64,000 bases of DNA from NCBI RefSeq assembly GCF_003402475.1, contig NZ_BFAB01000002.1, positions 494,317 through 558,316 of the forward strand, given 5' to 3'. The first letter of the stretch is position 1. Each line of letters starts with the position of its first letter. A program made the translations under genes and the position numbers. Of this stretch, positions 26,871 through 35,090 are shown in pieces. The notes beneath the pieces were generated by a model, which had not been told where the DNA came from, made no database searches, and was given only the letters and a program-made list of their open reading frames with translations. This DNA is from Mycobacterium sp. MFM001. GTDB lineage: Bacteria > Actinomycetota > Actinomycetes > Mycobacteriales > Mycobacteriaceae.

Positions 26871-27509
26871 GTGGTTCCGTCGTGCCCTTCTGCGACACCG
26901 AACTTCGGCCGGGTCGTCATCGTCGCCTCACTGGGTGGGATGCGGGCGATCACGACTGTCCTGGCCGGACTTGCGCCGACGTATCCCGTCCCGATCGCGG
27001 TCGTGCAGCATCGTCGACGCACGTCCGGGCATGACCTACTGGTCCCGATCCTGGCCCGTCGAACAGGTCTGCCCGTCCGGGTTGCCGAGGCCGGTGACGC
27101 GGCCGATCAGCTCGGTATCACGGTGGTGCCCGCGGGAACCGTCGCATCCATCGACGATGCGGGCCGTTGGGTGCTGCTTGACGACGCCGACGACATGCGG
27201 CCCGGCGACGCGCTGCTCACCAGCTCGGCGCGAAGCACGCCGACGATCGCCGTGATCTTGACCGGCTCGCTGACCGATGGAGCCGACGGCTGTCGCGCAG
27301 TCAAGCGTGGCGGTGGGCGCGTGCTGGTCCAGGATCCCGCCACCGCCCGGGCGTCCAGCATGCCCGCGAACGCGATCGCGACCGGCTGCGCCGACTTCGT
27401 GCTACCGCCCGATCGGCTCGCAACCGCGTTGACGGCGCTGACCACCGCGCCGGGAGCCGCCGACTTGCTCACGGTGCCGCTGCCGCCGTGGGCGCGGCTC
27501 AGCTCCTGA
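26871..27509 (+). CDS. Second, short CheB-type methylesterase
   Basis: This 212-residue stand-alone CheB domain retains the Ser in RVVIVASLGGMRAI, His in IAVVQHRRRTSGHD and Asp in ILTGSLTDGADG. It is shorter and more diverged than the 22,436 copy and has no receiver domain or zinc-ribbon tail. The first start (GTG 26871) gives a 12-residue leader; GTG 26883 is another option. Its last 108 bases overlap the opposite-strand Ala-rich gene. Two different CheB proteins so near each other suggest distinct methylated partners or a regulatory variant. Confidence 0.78.
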   Translation: MVPSCPSATPNFGRVVIVASLGGMRAITTVLAGLAPTYPVPIAVVQHRRRTSGHDLLVPILARRTGLPVRVAEAGDAADQLGITVVPAGTVASIDDAGRWVLLDDADDMRPGDALLTSSARSTPTIAVILTGSLTDGADGCRAVKRGGGRVLVQDPATARASSMPANAIATGCADFVLPPDRLATALTALTTAPGAADLLTVPLPPWARLSS

Positions 27510-27893
27510 ATGGTCACCGTCCTCCCGCGCTTGAACGATCGCGGCTGCGTCGTGCTGGGCGGCCGCGATCCGATGGGCTTCCGCCGCATCTTGATGCGCC
27601 TCGCCCTCCCCGTTACCGGCCAACATTGCGGCCTGCTCGTGGGCGGCCGCGGCGCGCCGGTGTGCCGCGCTGGCGCCGAGGTGTCTTTCCGCAGCAGCCC
27701 GATGCGCCTGCATGGCCCGTTGCCATGACTCTTCGGCATGCAGCCGCGCGCTGTCCGCATTGGCGGTGCTGCACGGCAGACCGGACGCGAGTTCGGCTCT
27801 GCGCTGCTGCAGCTCGGCGGCCCGCTCCCGCGCCGCTTCGGCACGAGCGGCCGGAGAGCCCGGGCTTGGCGCCCCCTTGTCGGTCGCGGTCAT
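27402..27893 (-). CDS. Ala-rich helical protein coupled to GAF-ANTAR gene
   Basis: This 163-residue protein is rich in Ala, Arg, Glu and His (AARAEAARERAAELQQRRAELASG; AAERHLGASAAHRRAAAAHEQAA) and should be a long helix or coiled coil. Its ATG overlaps the GAF-ANTAR stop in an ATGA arrangement, which supports real translation. The last 36 codons run antisense to the short CheB gene and read as basic low-complexity sequence, so the true end may be unusual. Function is unknown. Confidence 0.55.
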   Translation of the reverse strand: MTATDKGAPSPGSPAARAEAARERAAELQQRRAELASGLPCSTANADSARLHAEESWQRAMQAHRAAAERHLGASAAHRRAAAAHEQAAMLAGNGEGEAHQDAAEAHRIAAAQHDAAAIVQAREDGDHSGAEPRPRRQRHREQVGGSRRGGQRRQRGCEPIGR

Positions 27894-28588
27894 AGCACTG
27901 GGTGCTCTGATTCGACGACCTGGCGCGCGACGTTCACCAGCGGCGTGTTCGAAGACTGCGACAACCGCTTGAGCAGTTCGAACGCCTGGACTGCGTCGAT
28001 CTTGAACCGCTCCATGATCATGCCCTTGGCCTGGCCGATGATGTCGCGGGAGGCCAGCGCGCTGCGGAACTGCTCGTCGCGGCGACAGAGATTCCAGGCC
28101 AACGCGGTGTGGGTAGCGCAGATCAGCCCCTGCTCCACCGCGTCCTCGTCGAAGACGTTCGGTTGGTCGGCGTAGACGTTCAGCGCTCCCATCGTCTGGT
28201 GGTCGGCGAACAACTGGAACGACAGGATCGACCGGATCGGGGTCTTGATGAGCGCGTCGCGGCAGTAGGCGGGCCAACGCTGTTCGTGCGCCATGTCGTT
28301 GATCCGGATCGTGTGCTGTTCCCAGGCCGCCGACAGGCAGGGTCCCTCGCCGTGCCGCTGCTGGATTTCGTCGAGCAGAACCGGATACGGGCCGGTGGCC
28401 GCGGCCGTCCGCACCTTGCCGTTGCGAGTTGCGATCGTGATGCCGGCGTACTGGGCACCGGGAATGGAGCGGGGAGCGCTTTCTGTCAACTCTGTAAGGA
28501 CCGCATCGACGTCGGCGGATTGCTGCTGAAGGGCTTGCACCAGCTCCCCGACTTCGAGAAGAAGTCCGCTTCGGTCCTTCGCTGTCAT
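27890..28588 (-). CDS. GAF-ANTAR RNA-binding antiterminator-type regulator (copy 1)
   Basis: This 232-residue protein has an N-terminal GAF sensor (about residues 15-160: QHTIRINDMAHEQRWPAYCRDA, SILSFQLFADHQTMGALNVYA) and a C-terminal ANTAR domain (SRDIIGQAKGMIMERFKIDAVQAFELLKRLSQSSN), which binds paired RNA hairpins to prevent transcription termination. ATG 28588 marks the start of homology (MTAKDRSGLLLEV). It is divergent from the LLM gene and lies at the edge of the Che-like island; a paralogue is at 52,420. Confidence 0.88.
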   Translation of the reverse strand: MTAKDRSGLLLEVGELVQALQQQSADVDAVLTELTESAPRSIPGAQYAGITIATRNGKVRTAAATGPYPVLLDEIQQRHGEGPCLSAAWEQHTIRINDMAHEQRWPAYCRDALIKTPIRSILSFQLFADHQTMGALNVYADQPNVFDEDAVEQGLICATHTALAWNLCRRDEQFRSALASRDIIGQAKGMIMERFKIDAVQAFELLKRLSQSSNTPLVNVARQVVESEHPVL

Positions 28589-28661
28589 GTTTTCGCTCCG
28601 ATCGGCTGCTTCGATCGAGATGGGCCAATTGTCCCGCGCCCGAACGCGGGCGGCAACCATT

Positions 28662-28675
28662 CTGAACGCGTTCTA
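28662..28675. promoter_or_regulatory. Near-consensus KstR-type box
   Basis: CTGAACGCGTTCTA matches TnnAACnnGTTnnA except the first base (C for T). It is 33 bases before the GTG of the LLM gene at 28709 and also upstream of the divergent GAF-ANTAR gene. I recall its M. tuberculosis counterpart Rv0940c being discussed with lipid regulons, unverified. Confidence 0.45.
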
Positions 28676-28708
28676 GCATCTGTTTCACAGACGAGGACGG
28701 GAGGCGGT

Positions 28709-29575
28709 GTGCGGTTCAGCTACGCGGAGGCGATGACCGATCCGGCGTTCTACATTCCGCTGGCCAAGGCTGCCGAGGCGGCCGGATATGCCAGCATGAC
28801 GATTCCGGACAGCATCGCCTACCCGTTCGAGTCCGAGTCGAAGTACCCGTACACGCCCGACGGCAATCGCGAATTCCTCGAAGACAAGGCGTTCATCGAG
28901 ACGTTCGTGCTGACCGCCGCGTTGGGCGCGGTGACGACGACGTTGCGGTTCAACTTTTTTGTGCTCAAGCTGCCGATCCGGCCCCCGGCGCTGGTGGCCA
29001 AGCAGGCCGGTTCGCTGGCCGCGCTGATCGGCAACCGGGTGGGCCTGGGCGTCGGCACCAGCCCGTGGCCGGAGGACTACGAGCTGATGGGCGTTCCGTT
29101 TGCCAAGCGCGGCAAGCGGATTGACGAATGCATCGAAATCGTGCGCGGTCTGACCACCGGCGACTACTTCGAATTTCACGGCGAGTTCTACGACATCCCG
29201 AAGACCAAGATGACCCCCGCACCCACCGAGTCGATTCCGATCCTGGTCGGCGGTCACGCCGATGCGGCGCTGCGGCGGGCAGCCCGCGCCGACGGCTGGA
29301 TGCACGGCGGCGGCGATCCCGGAGAGCTGGACCGGCTGCTGATGCGGCTCAAGCGTTTTCGCGAGGAAGAGGGCAAGACCGGCCCGTTCGAGATCCACGT
29401 GATCTCCGCCGACGGGTTCACGCTCGACGGCGTCAAGCGGCTGGAGGACAAGGGTGTCACCGACGTCATCGTCGGCTTCCGCGTCCCTTACATCAAGGGA
29501 CCCGACACCGAGCCGTTGGACGTCAAGATCCGCAACCTGGAGAAGTTCGCCGAGAACGTCATCGCGAAATCCTGA
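28709..29575 (+). CDS. LLM-class F420-type oxidoreductase, Rv0940c-like
   Basis: This 288-residue TIM-barrel protein starts MRFSYAEAMTDPAFYIPLAKAAE and shows the family segments GNRVGLGVGTSPWPEDYELMG (around 110-130), KRGKRIDECIEIVRGLTTGDYFEFHGEFYDIP and IPILVGGHADAALRRAARADGWM. Length equals what I recall for Rv0940c. GTG 28709 has GGGAGG about 6 bases upstream. A near-KstR box lies in its promoter. The reaction is not assignable from sequence. Confidence 0.88.
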   Translation: MRFSYAEAMTDPAFYIPLAKAAEAAGYASMTIPDSIAYPFESESKYPYTPDGNREFLEDKAFIETFVLTAALGAVTTTLRFNFFVLKLPIRPPALVAKQAGSLAALIGNRVGLGVGTSPWPEDYELMGVPFAKRGKRIDECIEIVRGLTTGDYFEFHGEFYDIPKTKMTPAPTESIPILVGGHADAALRRAARADGWMHGGGDPGELDRLLMRLKRFREEEGKTGPFEIHVISADGFTLDGVKRLEDKGVTDVIVGFRVPYIKGPDTEPLDVKIRNLEKFAENVIAKS

Positions 29576-29697
29576 CGAGCAGACGCAAAGGCCCATTTCA
29601 CCCGGCGGGTCAGGGACAGGCGATTTGGTCTTCGAGGCTTTCCAGTTCGACAGCAGACATACCGGAACCGTAGGCGAGCGGCCCCTACCGTGGAACT

Positions 29698-30345
29698 GTG
29701 ACCGAGAACATCCTCTCCGAGGCCGACATCGCCGCCCTGTCCGATGCGGAGCGTCGCGATTTGATCAGCCGGCTGCAACGGCCCATCGCCGAGGTCTACC
29801 CCCGCTCCTTGGAGCGAGTCCGGCGAATTCGGGTGGGCTTGATGGCCACCGGTTCGGTGCTGCTGATCCCGTGGATCGTCTATCTCGCATTCACGCTGCC
29901 CGACATCTATATGGCCCACAATTGGACGGCGACCTGGGTGGGATTCGACAGCCTGCTGGTGATCTTCATGGCGGCCACCGCGATACTCGGCTTCCTGCGC
30001 CGCCAGGTCCTGATTCTCACCGCGTTCACCACCGGTGTGCTGCTGATCTGCGACGCCTGGTTCGACATCATGACCGCAGGCCCCAACGACATGTGGCTGG
30101 CGCTGGTGACTGCCCTCTTCGGCGCGCTGCCGCTGGCTACCCTGCTGATCGCCGGCGCGCTGCGCATCATCCGCCTGATGGCCACCCGGTTGTGGTTGCT
30201 GGACGCCGCTGTGGCGCTTGCCGTTACTGCCCTGAGCACGCTCAGTTGTGTTTGGCGAACCACTCGGCCTGCATCGCCAGCAGCGCCATCGGCTCCAATT
30301 GCGCTGTGGCCGGGTCGAGTTCGCGGTAGCGCTGGTAGACGTTGA
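29698..30345 (+). CDS. Four-TM membrane protein, C-terminus overlapping neighbour
   Basis: This 215-residue protein has a 45-residue cytoplasmic N-terminus (IAALSDAERRDLISRLQRPI) and four hydrophobic segments up to about residue 180. No enzymatic motif is seen. The last 34 residues (from about LSTLSCVWRTT) run antisense to the 3' end of the FAH-MBL gene and look like read-through, so the functional end may once have been nearer residue 180. Start is GTG 29698. Confidence 0.7.
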   Translation: MTENILSEADIAALSDAERRDLISRLQRPIAEVYPRSLERVRRIRVGLMATGSVLLIPWIVYLAFTLPDIYMAHNWTATWVGFDSLLVIFMAATAILGFLRRQVLILTAFTTGVLLICDAWFDIMTAGPNDMWLALVTALFGALPLATLLIAGALRIIRLMATRLWLLDAAVALAVTALSTLSCVWRTTRPASPAAPSAPIALWPGRVRGSAGRR

Positions 30346-32170
30346 CCACAATGCGTTCGGCGTCCAGCCACGTCGCGTACTCGCCGAGGTCGATGGCGTC
30401 GGCCGCCTCGCCGAACGACAAGCCCTTGCGGTAGGCGGACTCGGCTTGCTCGTTGACATGCACCAGATACCCGCGGACCGCTCGGATGCCATCCGGATCG
30501 GTAACCGGGCCATGGCCGGGCACCACCGTCGGCGCGTCCAGCGCGATCATCGCGTCGCACGCGGCTATCCAGTTGGCGATCGGGCCGGCCCACACGATCG
30601 GCGTGCAGCCGATGAACAACAGGTCACCACCGAACAGCACCCCGGCGTCCGGCACATGCACCACCGAGTCGGCCGCGGTGTGAGCCGGCCCCAGGTTCAG
30701 CAGATGCACCTCCCGGCCGCCGACCTCGATGGTGAGCCGGTCGTCGAAAGTATGGTCAGCGTTGCGCAGCGTGATCCCGCTGAAATCGAAGGGCCCGAAG
30801 CGATCTCGCAGATATCGCGTCGCCACCGGCCCCAGGTCGGCGGTCTGGGTCATGGCCAGCATCTCGGGTGCCATGCCATGCGCGAGCTCGTCGGCGGTGC
30901 CCTTGGCGGCGATGATGCGGACCGCGCGGTCCAGCAACTGGTTGCCGTGGGTGTGGTCGCCGTTGGAGTGGGTGATCAGCGCGTCGGTGATCGGTGCGGC
31001 GTCGGTGATGGGTTGCATCGCGGTCAGCATCTCGCGCGTCAGCGCCAGGTCGAACAGCGTGTCGACAAGTAGCGACGCGCCGTCGCCGGCGACCAGACCG
31101 GCGTTGCTCCAGCCGTACCCGCCGTCGGGCAACGTCCACGCCCATACCCGGTCGGCCACCTCGTGCAAACCGCGCGTGTAGGGGACCTTCGCGGGGGCCC
31201 GGTTGACGCGCGGCTTATCCGGTCCGGCGTCAGGGTTGGGCCGCGGCGGCAGCCGGTGCGGGGCGGGCGTGTTCCGGACGGTTTGACGTGTCTCGCCGAG
31301 TCCCTGCACGCGCAGCGTGACGACGTCGCCGTCGTGCAGCCAGCCCGGGAATTGCGGGCCGGCCAGATGCTCGACGAGCGTGCAGGTCGGCACCGTGCCG
31401 GACCCGAAAACATCACCGGGATACAGCATTACGCCCCGAGAAGCATAGGAAATGACTTCGCCGAAGCTCCAGTCCATCGTGCCCGTCGAACCCGATCCGA
31501 CCACCGCGCCGTTGACCATCGCTGTCACGTCGAGGCTCAGCTTGCCGTCGCGGCGGTACGGCTGCAGCTCGTCGTGGGTGACCAGGTACGGGCCGAGGGT
31601 GACGCCGCTGTCTTTGCCCTTGGCCTGCCCAATACCCAGTTGGCCCTCCAATTGCTGCAGGTCACGTGCCGACCAGTCGTTGAAGATGGTGTAGCCGATG
31701 ATGGCCTGCTCCGCCTCGTCGACTGAAAGGTCCTTGCCTGCAACCCCGATCACCGCCGCGATCTCCAATTCGAAGTCCTGCCAAGCACTTCCGGGAGCCA
31801 TCGGCGCGTCGTCGAAGGGACCGAGCACGGTTGACGGGCAGGCGAAGTAGAACGCCGGAATTCGGTACCAGGTGTCTTTGAGCACCCGGCCGCCGCCCAT
31901 CGCCGCCTGGCAGTTGCGCATATGGTCCAAAAAGCACAACGAGTCGCGGATCGACGGCGGGCGCGGGATCGGCGCCCGCAGCGTCACCCGGTCCAGCGGC
32001 ACGGTGTCCGGCGAACGCAGCGCGTTTTCGCCCGCCTCCTGTAATCCGGCAGCGCCCCGTGCGACGAGCTCCAGCAGCGTCATACCTGGCGGCATCGGGT
32101 GGATCACATCCTCGGAGAGGACTCCGGTGCGTTCGCCTGCATCTAAGCCGAGATACGTCACCCACCGCAT
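30242..32170 (-). CDS. FAH-family hydrolase fused to metallo-beta-lactamase domain (Rv0939-like)
   Basis: This 642-residue bifunctional protein has an N-terminal fumarylacetoacetate-hydrolase-type domain (residues about 1-300; DFELEIAAVIGVAGKDLSVDEAEQAI with the acidic metal ligands, FNDWSARDLQ, LGPYLVT) and a C-terminal MBL domain (about 325-642; HSNGDHTHGN replaces the usual HxHxDH, and PGHGPVTD). FAH enzymes cleave C-C bonds in aromatic catabolism; MBL domains are hydrolases. I recall Rv0939 as a bifunctional protein of nearly the same length, so the fusion is conserved. Start ATG 32170 (MRWVTYLGLDAGE) is most likely; 32176 and 32182 are alternatives. Confidence 0.85.
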   Translation of the reverse strand: MRWVTYLGLDAGERTGVLSEDVIHPMPPGMTLLELVARGAAGLQEAGENALRSPDTVPLDRVTLRAPIPRPPSIRDSLCFLDHMRNCQAAMGGGRVLKDTWYRIPAFYFACPSTVLGPFDDAPMAPGSAWQDFELEIAAVIGVAGKDLSVDEAEQAIIGYTIFNDWSARDLQQLEGQLGIGQAKGKDSGVTLGPYLVTHDELQPYRRDGKLSLDVTAMVNGAVVGSGSTGTMDWSFGEVISYASRGVMLYPGDVFGSGTVPTCTLVEHLAGPQFPGWLHDGDVVTLRVQGLGETRQTVRNTPAPHRLPPRPNPDAGPDKPRVNRAPAKVPYTRGLHEVADRVWAWTLPDGGYGWSNAGLVAGDGASLLVDTLFDLALTREMLTAMQPITDAAPITDALITHSNGDHTHGNQLLDRAVRIIAAKGTADELAHGMAPEMLAMTQTADLGPVATRYLRDRFGPFDFSGITLRNADHTFDDRLTIEVGGREVHLLNLGPAHTAADSVVHVPDAGVLFGGDLLFIGCTPIVWAGPIANWIAACDAMIALDAPTVVPGHGPVTDPDGIRAVRGYLVHVNEQAESAYRKGLSFGEAADAIDLGEYATWLDAERIVVNVYQRYRELDPATAQLEPMALLAMQAEWFAKHN

Positions 32171-32264
32171 GGGCATCAACATACGGATCACGACCGCAAA
32201 GGCACGAAAAACTACTGAAATAAGCGGTAGCGTCAACCGTTGCGGGTGTGACGGGAGACAACCA

Positions 32265-32555
32265 ATGAAGCGCTGCATCGTCGGAGGACTGGCCGCGCTG
32301 CTGATGGCCGTGGAGCTGATCGCGTCAGCGCCGCATGCCGGCGCCGGCTGCCAGTACGGAGGGCCCGTACTCAGCAAGTGCGATGGACCCGTGCAGCCCG
32401 ACGGCACCTGGCAGCGTTGCGTGGCGGTTGCCACCTTGATGTACAGGGGCGCCAGTTCTTATCTGGTGCCCGACAAGCGCTGCGATGTGATGGGGTCTGA
32501 CCAGCAGCCGGGCGATCCCGCCTTCGCCGATCCGCCGACGCACATCGACGACTGA
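32265..32555 (+). CDS. CDGP-type small secreted protein
   Basis: This 96-residue protein has a clear signal peptide (MKRCIVGGLAALLMAVELIA, cleavage after SAPHAGA) and a mature part of about 68 residues with four Cys (GCQYGG, LSKCDGP, WQRCVAV, DKRCDVMG), suited to two disulfides outside the membrane. The KCDGP motif gives the family its name in mycobacteria. Function is unknown. It is divergent from the FAH-MBL gene and has a GGGAGA ribosome site. Confidence 0.82.
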   Translation: MKRCIVGGLAALLMAVELIASAPHAGAGCQYGGPVLSKCDGPVQPDGTWQRCVAVATLMYRGASSYLVPDKRCDVMGSDQQPGDPAFADPPTHIDD

Positions 32556-32721
32556 GCCGCGAACTGCTTGTGGCGCAGGCAGTTGACGATCCGAACAACA
32601 CACCGTCGTGTGGCGAAGGTCACCATCTCGGCTCCACGCCTGCTGACGACAGACTTATCGGGCGCAACGGCGGGCGGCTTGCTTGCCGCATGCCTACGAC
32701 GAAGCTAAGTTCGTCCGCGCG

Positions 32722-34269
32722 ATGGGATACCCAAAACACATCAGCAATGTCGTCCCCTTGCGCCGCACAGTCGGCGTTCCGCTGAGCAACGCCACATTGC
32801 CTCTGCATTCGCAACGGATCGACGTGCCAACCTATGACAGATCAGCTCTTCGGCCCAGTGTCGTACACATCGGGCCGGGGAACTTTCACCGCGCTCACCA
32901 GGCCGTTTACTTCGATGACCTTGCGCGCTCAGGTGTTTCCCGCCAGTGGGGAGTCACCGACATCAGTCTGCGCAACTCCAAGGTCAAAGATCTGCTGACG
33001 GCTCAGGACGGGCTTTACACCGTTGTGCAGCGCGGGCGTGACCGCCAAACGGCACGCGTGGTCGGCTCGATCGGTGGCTACCACTACGCGCCGGACGACA
33101 GCGTGGCTGTCCGTGCCGCTCTGACGGATCCTCAGACCCGCATCGTCAGCCTGACGATCACCGGCAACGGGTATTACCTGGATCCGCGTACCGGCGAGTT
33201 CGACGCTGCTCATCCGGACGTGCGTGCCGACCTGGCCGCCCCGAAGTCCGCCGAGTGCTTTGCCACCGCCTGGGCATACCTGACCGACGCACTCGACCGG
33301 CGTCGCCGAGCAGGTATTGCCCCGTTCACGGTGCTCTGCTGCGACAACATCCCGGACAACACGCACATGGCGCGCACTGCGCTGGTGTCGTTCGCGACGT
33401 TGCGCGATCCCGGCCTCGCCCGCTGGATCGAGACGCATGTCGCGTTCCCGTCGACGATGGTTGACCGGATCACCCCCCAAACGTCAGACGAGGACTGCGA
33501 ATTCGTCGAACGCACATTTGGCATTGCCGACAAACTGCCGGTGGTGACCGAACCGCACAGTCAGTGGATCATCGAGGACAGCTTCAGCCACGGCCGGCCG
33601 CCGCTCGAGGAGGTCGGTGCCGAATTCGTGGCGGACGTCAGCGACTACAAGCTCGTTAAAACCCGTCTGCTCAACGCAACTCATTTGGCGCTCGGGTGTG
33701 TGGCCACGCTGGCCGGTTACGAGCGCACCGACGAAGCGATGAGCGACCCGGTCATTTACGGCTACGTCGAGCAACTCATGCGCGACGAGATTCAGCCACT
33801 GCTGCCGACGGCGCACCCGATGAACACACGCGCCTACCGGAACACGTTGCTGACCCGGCTCAGCAACCCCCGCATGCCCGACCAGTTGTCGCGGTTGGCG
33901 CGACGGGGCTCAGAAAAGATGCCGTCATTTGTGTTGCCCTCGCTGCAGGAGGCGATCAAGCAGGGCAGACCGCACAGCCTGCTGATGCTTGCTGTGGCCG
34001 GGTGGGCCCGCTACCTGCGCGGCTACGACCTCGACGGTCACCCAATCCAGATCGAGGACCCGCAGGCTGAATTGCTGACGGAGCTGGCGACCCGCGCCGG
34101 AAACAAGGTCTACCCGCTGCTGGAGCACGAGATCTTCACCGAACTGCGCGATGTGCCACACTTTGCGGAGCACCTGGGCGACATGGTTGCCGACATCGAC
34201 GCGCGCGGCATGCAGCTCACGCTGCGCCAAGCGTTGCAGGACACGGGTCAGGAGCTGGCATGGGGCTGA
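32722..34269 (+). CDS. Mannitol dehydrogenase family polyol 2-dehydrogenase (copy 1)
   Basis: This 515-residue long-chain polyol dehydrogenase would oxidise mannitol, arabinitol or a like polyol to a ketose with NAD(P). The Rossmann start VVHIGPGNFHRAHQAVY, the SLTITGNGYY and VLCCDNIPDN segments and the catalytic KxxxxNxxH in VKTRLLNATHLALG are present. ATG 32722 is used; an in-frame TTG at 32683 is possible. Its last 10 bases overlap the HAD phosphatase gene, so the pair is one unit. A second copy lies at 37,655. Confidence 0.9.
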   Translation: MGYPKHISNVVPLRRTVGVPLSNATLPLHSQRIDVPTYDRSALRPSVVHIGPGNFHRAHQAVYFDDLARSGVSRQWGVTDISLRNSKVKDLLTAQDGLYTVVQRGRDRQTARVVGSIGGYHYAPDDSVAVRAALTDPQTRIVSLTITGNGYYLDPRTGEFDAAHPDVRADLAAPKSAECFATAWAYLTDALDRRRRAGIAPFTVLCCDNIPDNTHMARTALVSFATLRDPGLARWIETHVAFPSTMVDRITPQTSDEDCEFVERTFGIADKLPVVTEPHSQWIIEDSFSHGRPPLEEVGAEFVADVSDYKLVKTRLLNATHLALGCVATLAGYERTDEAMSDPVIYGYVEQLMRDEIQPLLPTAHPMNTRAYRNTLLTRLSNPRMPDQLSRLARRGSEKMPSFVLPSLQEAIKQGRPHSLLMLAVAGWARYLRGYDLDGHPIQIEDPQAELLTELATRAGNKVYPLLEHEIFTELRDVPHFAEHLGDMVADIDARGMQLTLRQALQDTGQELAWG

Positions 34270-35090
34270 CCGTGATGCGCGGGTTCGATCCGGCCGAAGT
34301 CACCACGTTGCTCTGCGACGCAGACGACAACCTCTTCCCTTCTGAGGCACCGGCTTTCGACGCGTCCGTCGAGGTGACCAACCGCTTCCTGGCCAGGTTC
34401 GGCGTGCCCGCGCCCCTTACCGCGGACGAGTTGCGGAAGAAGGCCGTCGGCAAAAACTTCCGCAGCACCGCCCTCGACCTGGCTGTGCTGTGCGAGGTGC
34501 CGATGGATCAGACACTCGCGCAGGGCCGCCCCGGAGCAGTTGTGGCTTCACACGCCGACGTGGCAGCCGATCGTGCGCTCAGCGCCGACGAGCTCGAGCA
34601 GTGGGTGCGCCAGGAGCGCGAGCACGTCACCGCACACCTGTCCGTCACCCTGAAGCCGGACCCGCAGGTGCTTTCCCCGCTGCGGGACCTCGCCTCGCGG
34701 TATGCGCTGACTGCGGTCAGCTCCAGTGCTCTGATGCGCCTGGCGGCCTGTTTCACCGCCACCGAACTCGACGAGCTTATTCCCGCGTCGGTGCGCTTCA
34801 GCGCAGAAGACTCGCTTCCTGTGCCGACGAGCAAGCCTGACCCGGCGGTGTACCGGCACGCCGGCGAAGTATTGGGCATCGGCCCCCACCAGGGACTGGC
34901 GATCGAAGACTCTGTGGCCGGGGTGACTTCCGCAGTGGCGGCCGGCTACCTCACCGTCGGCAACCTCATGTTCGTGCCGGAGGACGAACGTTCTTGCCGC
35001 AGTGACGAACTCGCGAATGCGGGGACCCACGCGATCACCGACTCGTGGTCTGCCCTCACCGACGCCCTGTTGGCGCCGGCCGCGACGTAA
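34260..35090 (+). CDS. HAD-superfamily phosphatase
   Basis: This 276-residue HAD hydrolase has motif I LLCDADDNLFP (nucleophile and acid Asp, DxD), motif II VSSSALMR, motif III SKPDPAVYRHAGE and motif IV AIEDSVAGVTSA, the beta-phosphoglucomutase/sugar-phosphatase pattern. It is translationally coupled to the mannitol dehydrogenase by a 10-base overlap, which suggests it dephosphorylates a polyol or sugar phosphate to supply or remove that enzyme's substrate. It abuts ligD with no gap, tail to tail. Confidence 0.87.
   Translation: MGLTVMRGFDPAEVTTLLCDADDNLFPSEAPAFDASVEVTNRFLARFGVPAPLTADELRKKAVGKNFRSTALDLAVLCEVPMDQTLAQGRPGAVVASHADVAADRALSADELEQWVRQEREHVTAHLSVTLKPDPQVLSPLRDLASRYALTAVSSSALMRLAACFTATELDELIPASVRFSAEDSLPVPTSKPDPAVYRHAGEVLGIGPHQGLAIEDSVAGVTSAVAAGYLTVGNLMFVPEDERSCRSDELANAGTHAITDSWSALTDALLAPAAT

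Noticed and set aside
27894..28688. Long minus-strand frame before the Ala-rich protein
   Set aside because: It is an arginine-rich shadow of the GAF-ANTAR gene in another frame; the coupled ATG 27893 explains the real gene.
30242..32170. FAH-MBL fusion as a novel enzyme
   Set aside because: The M. tuberculosis order has a bifunctional protein of almost the same length here (Rv0939, from memory), so the fusion is conserved.
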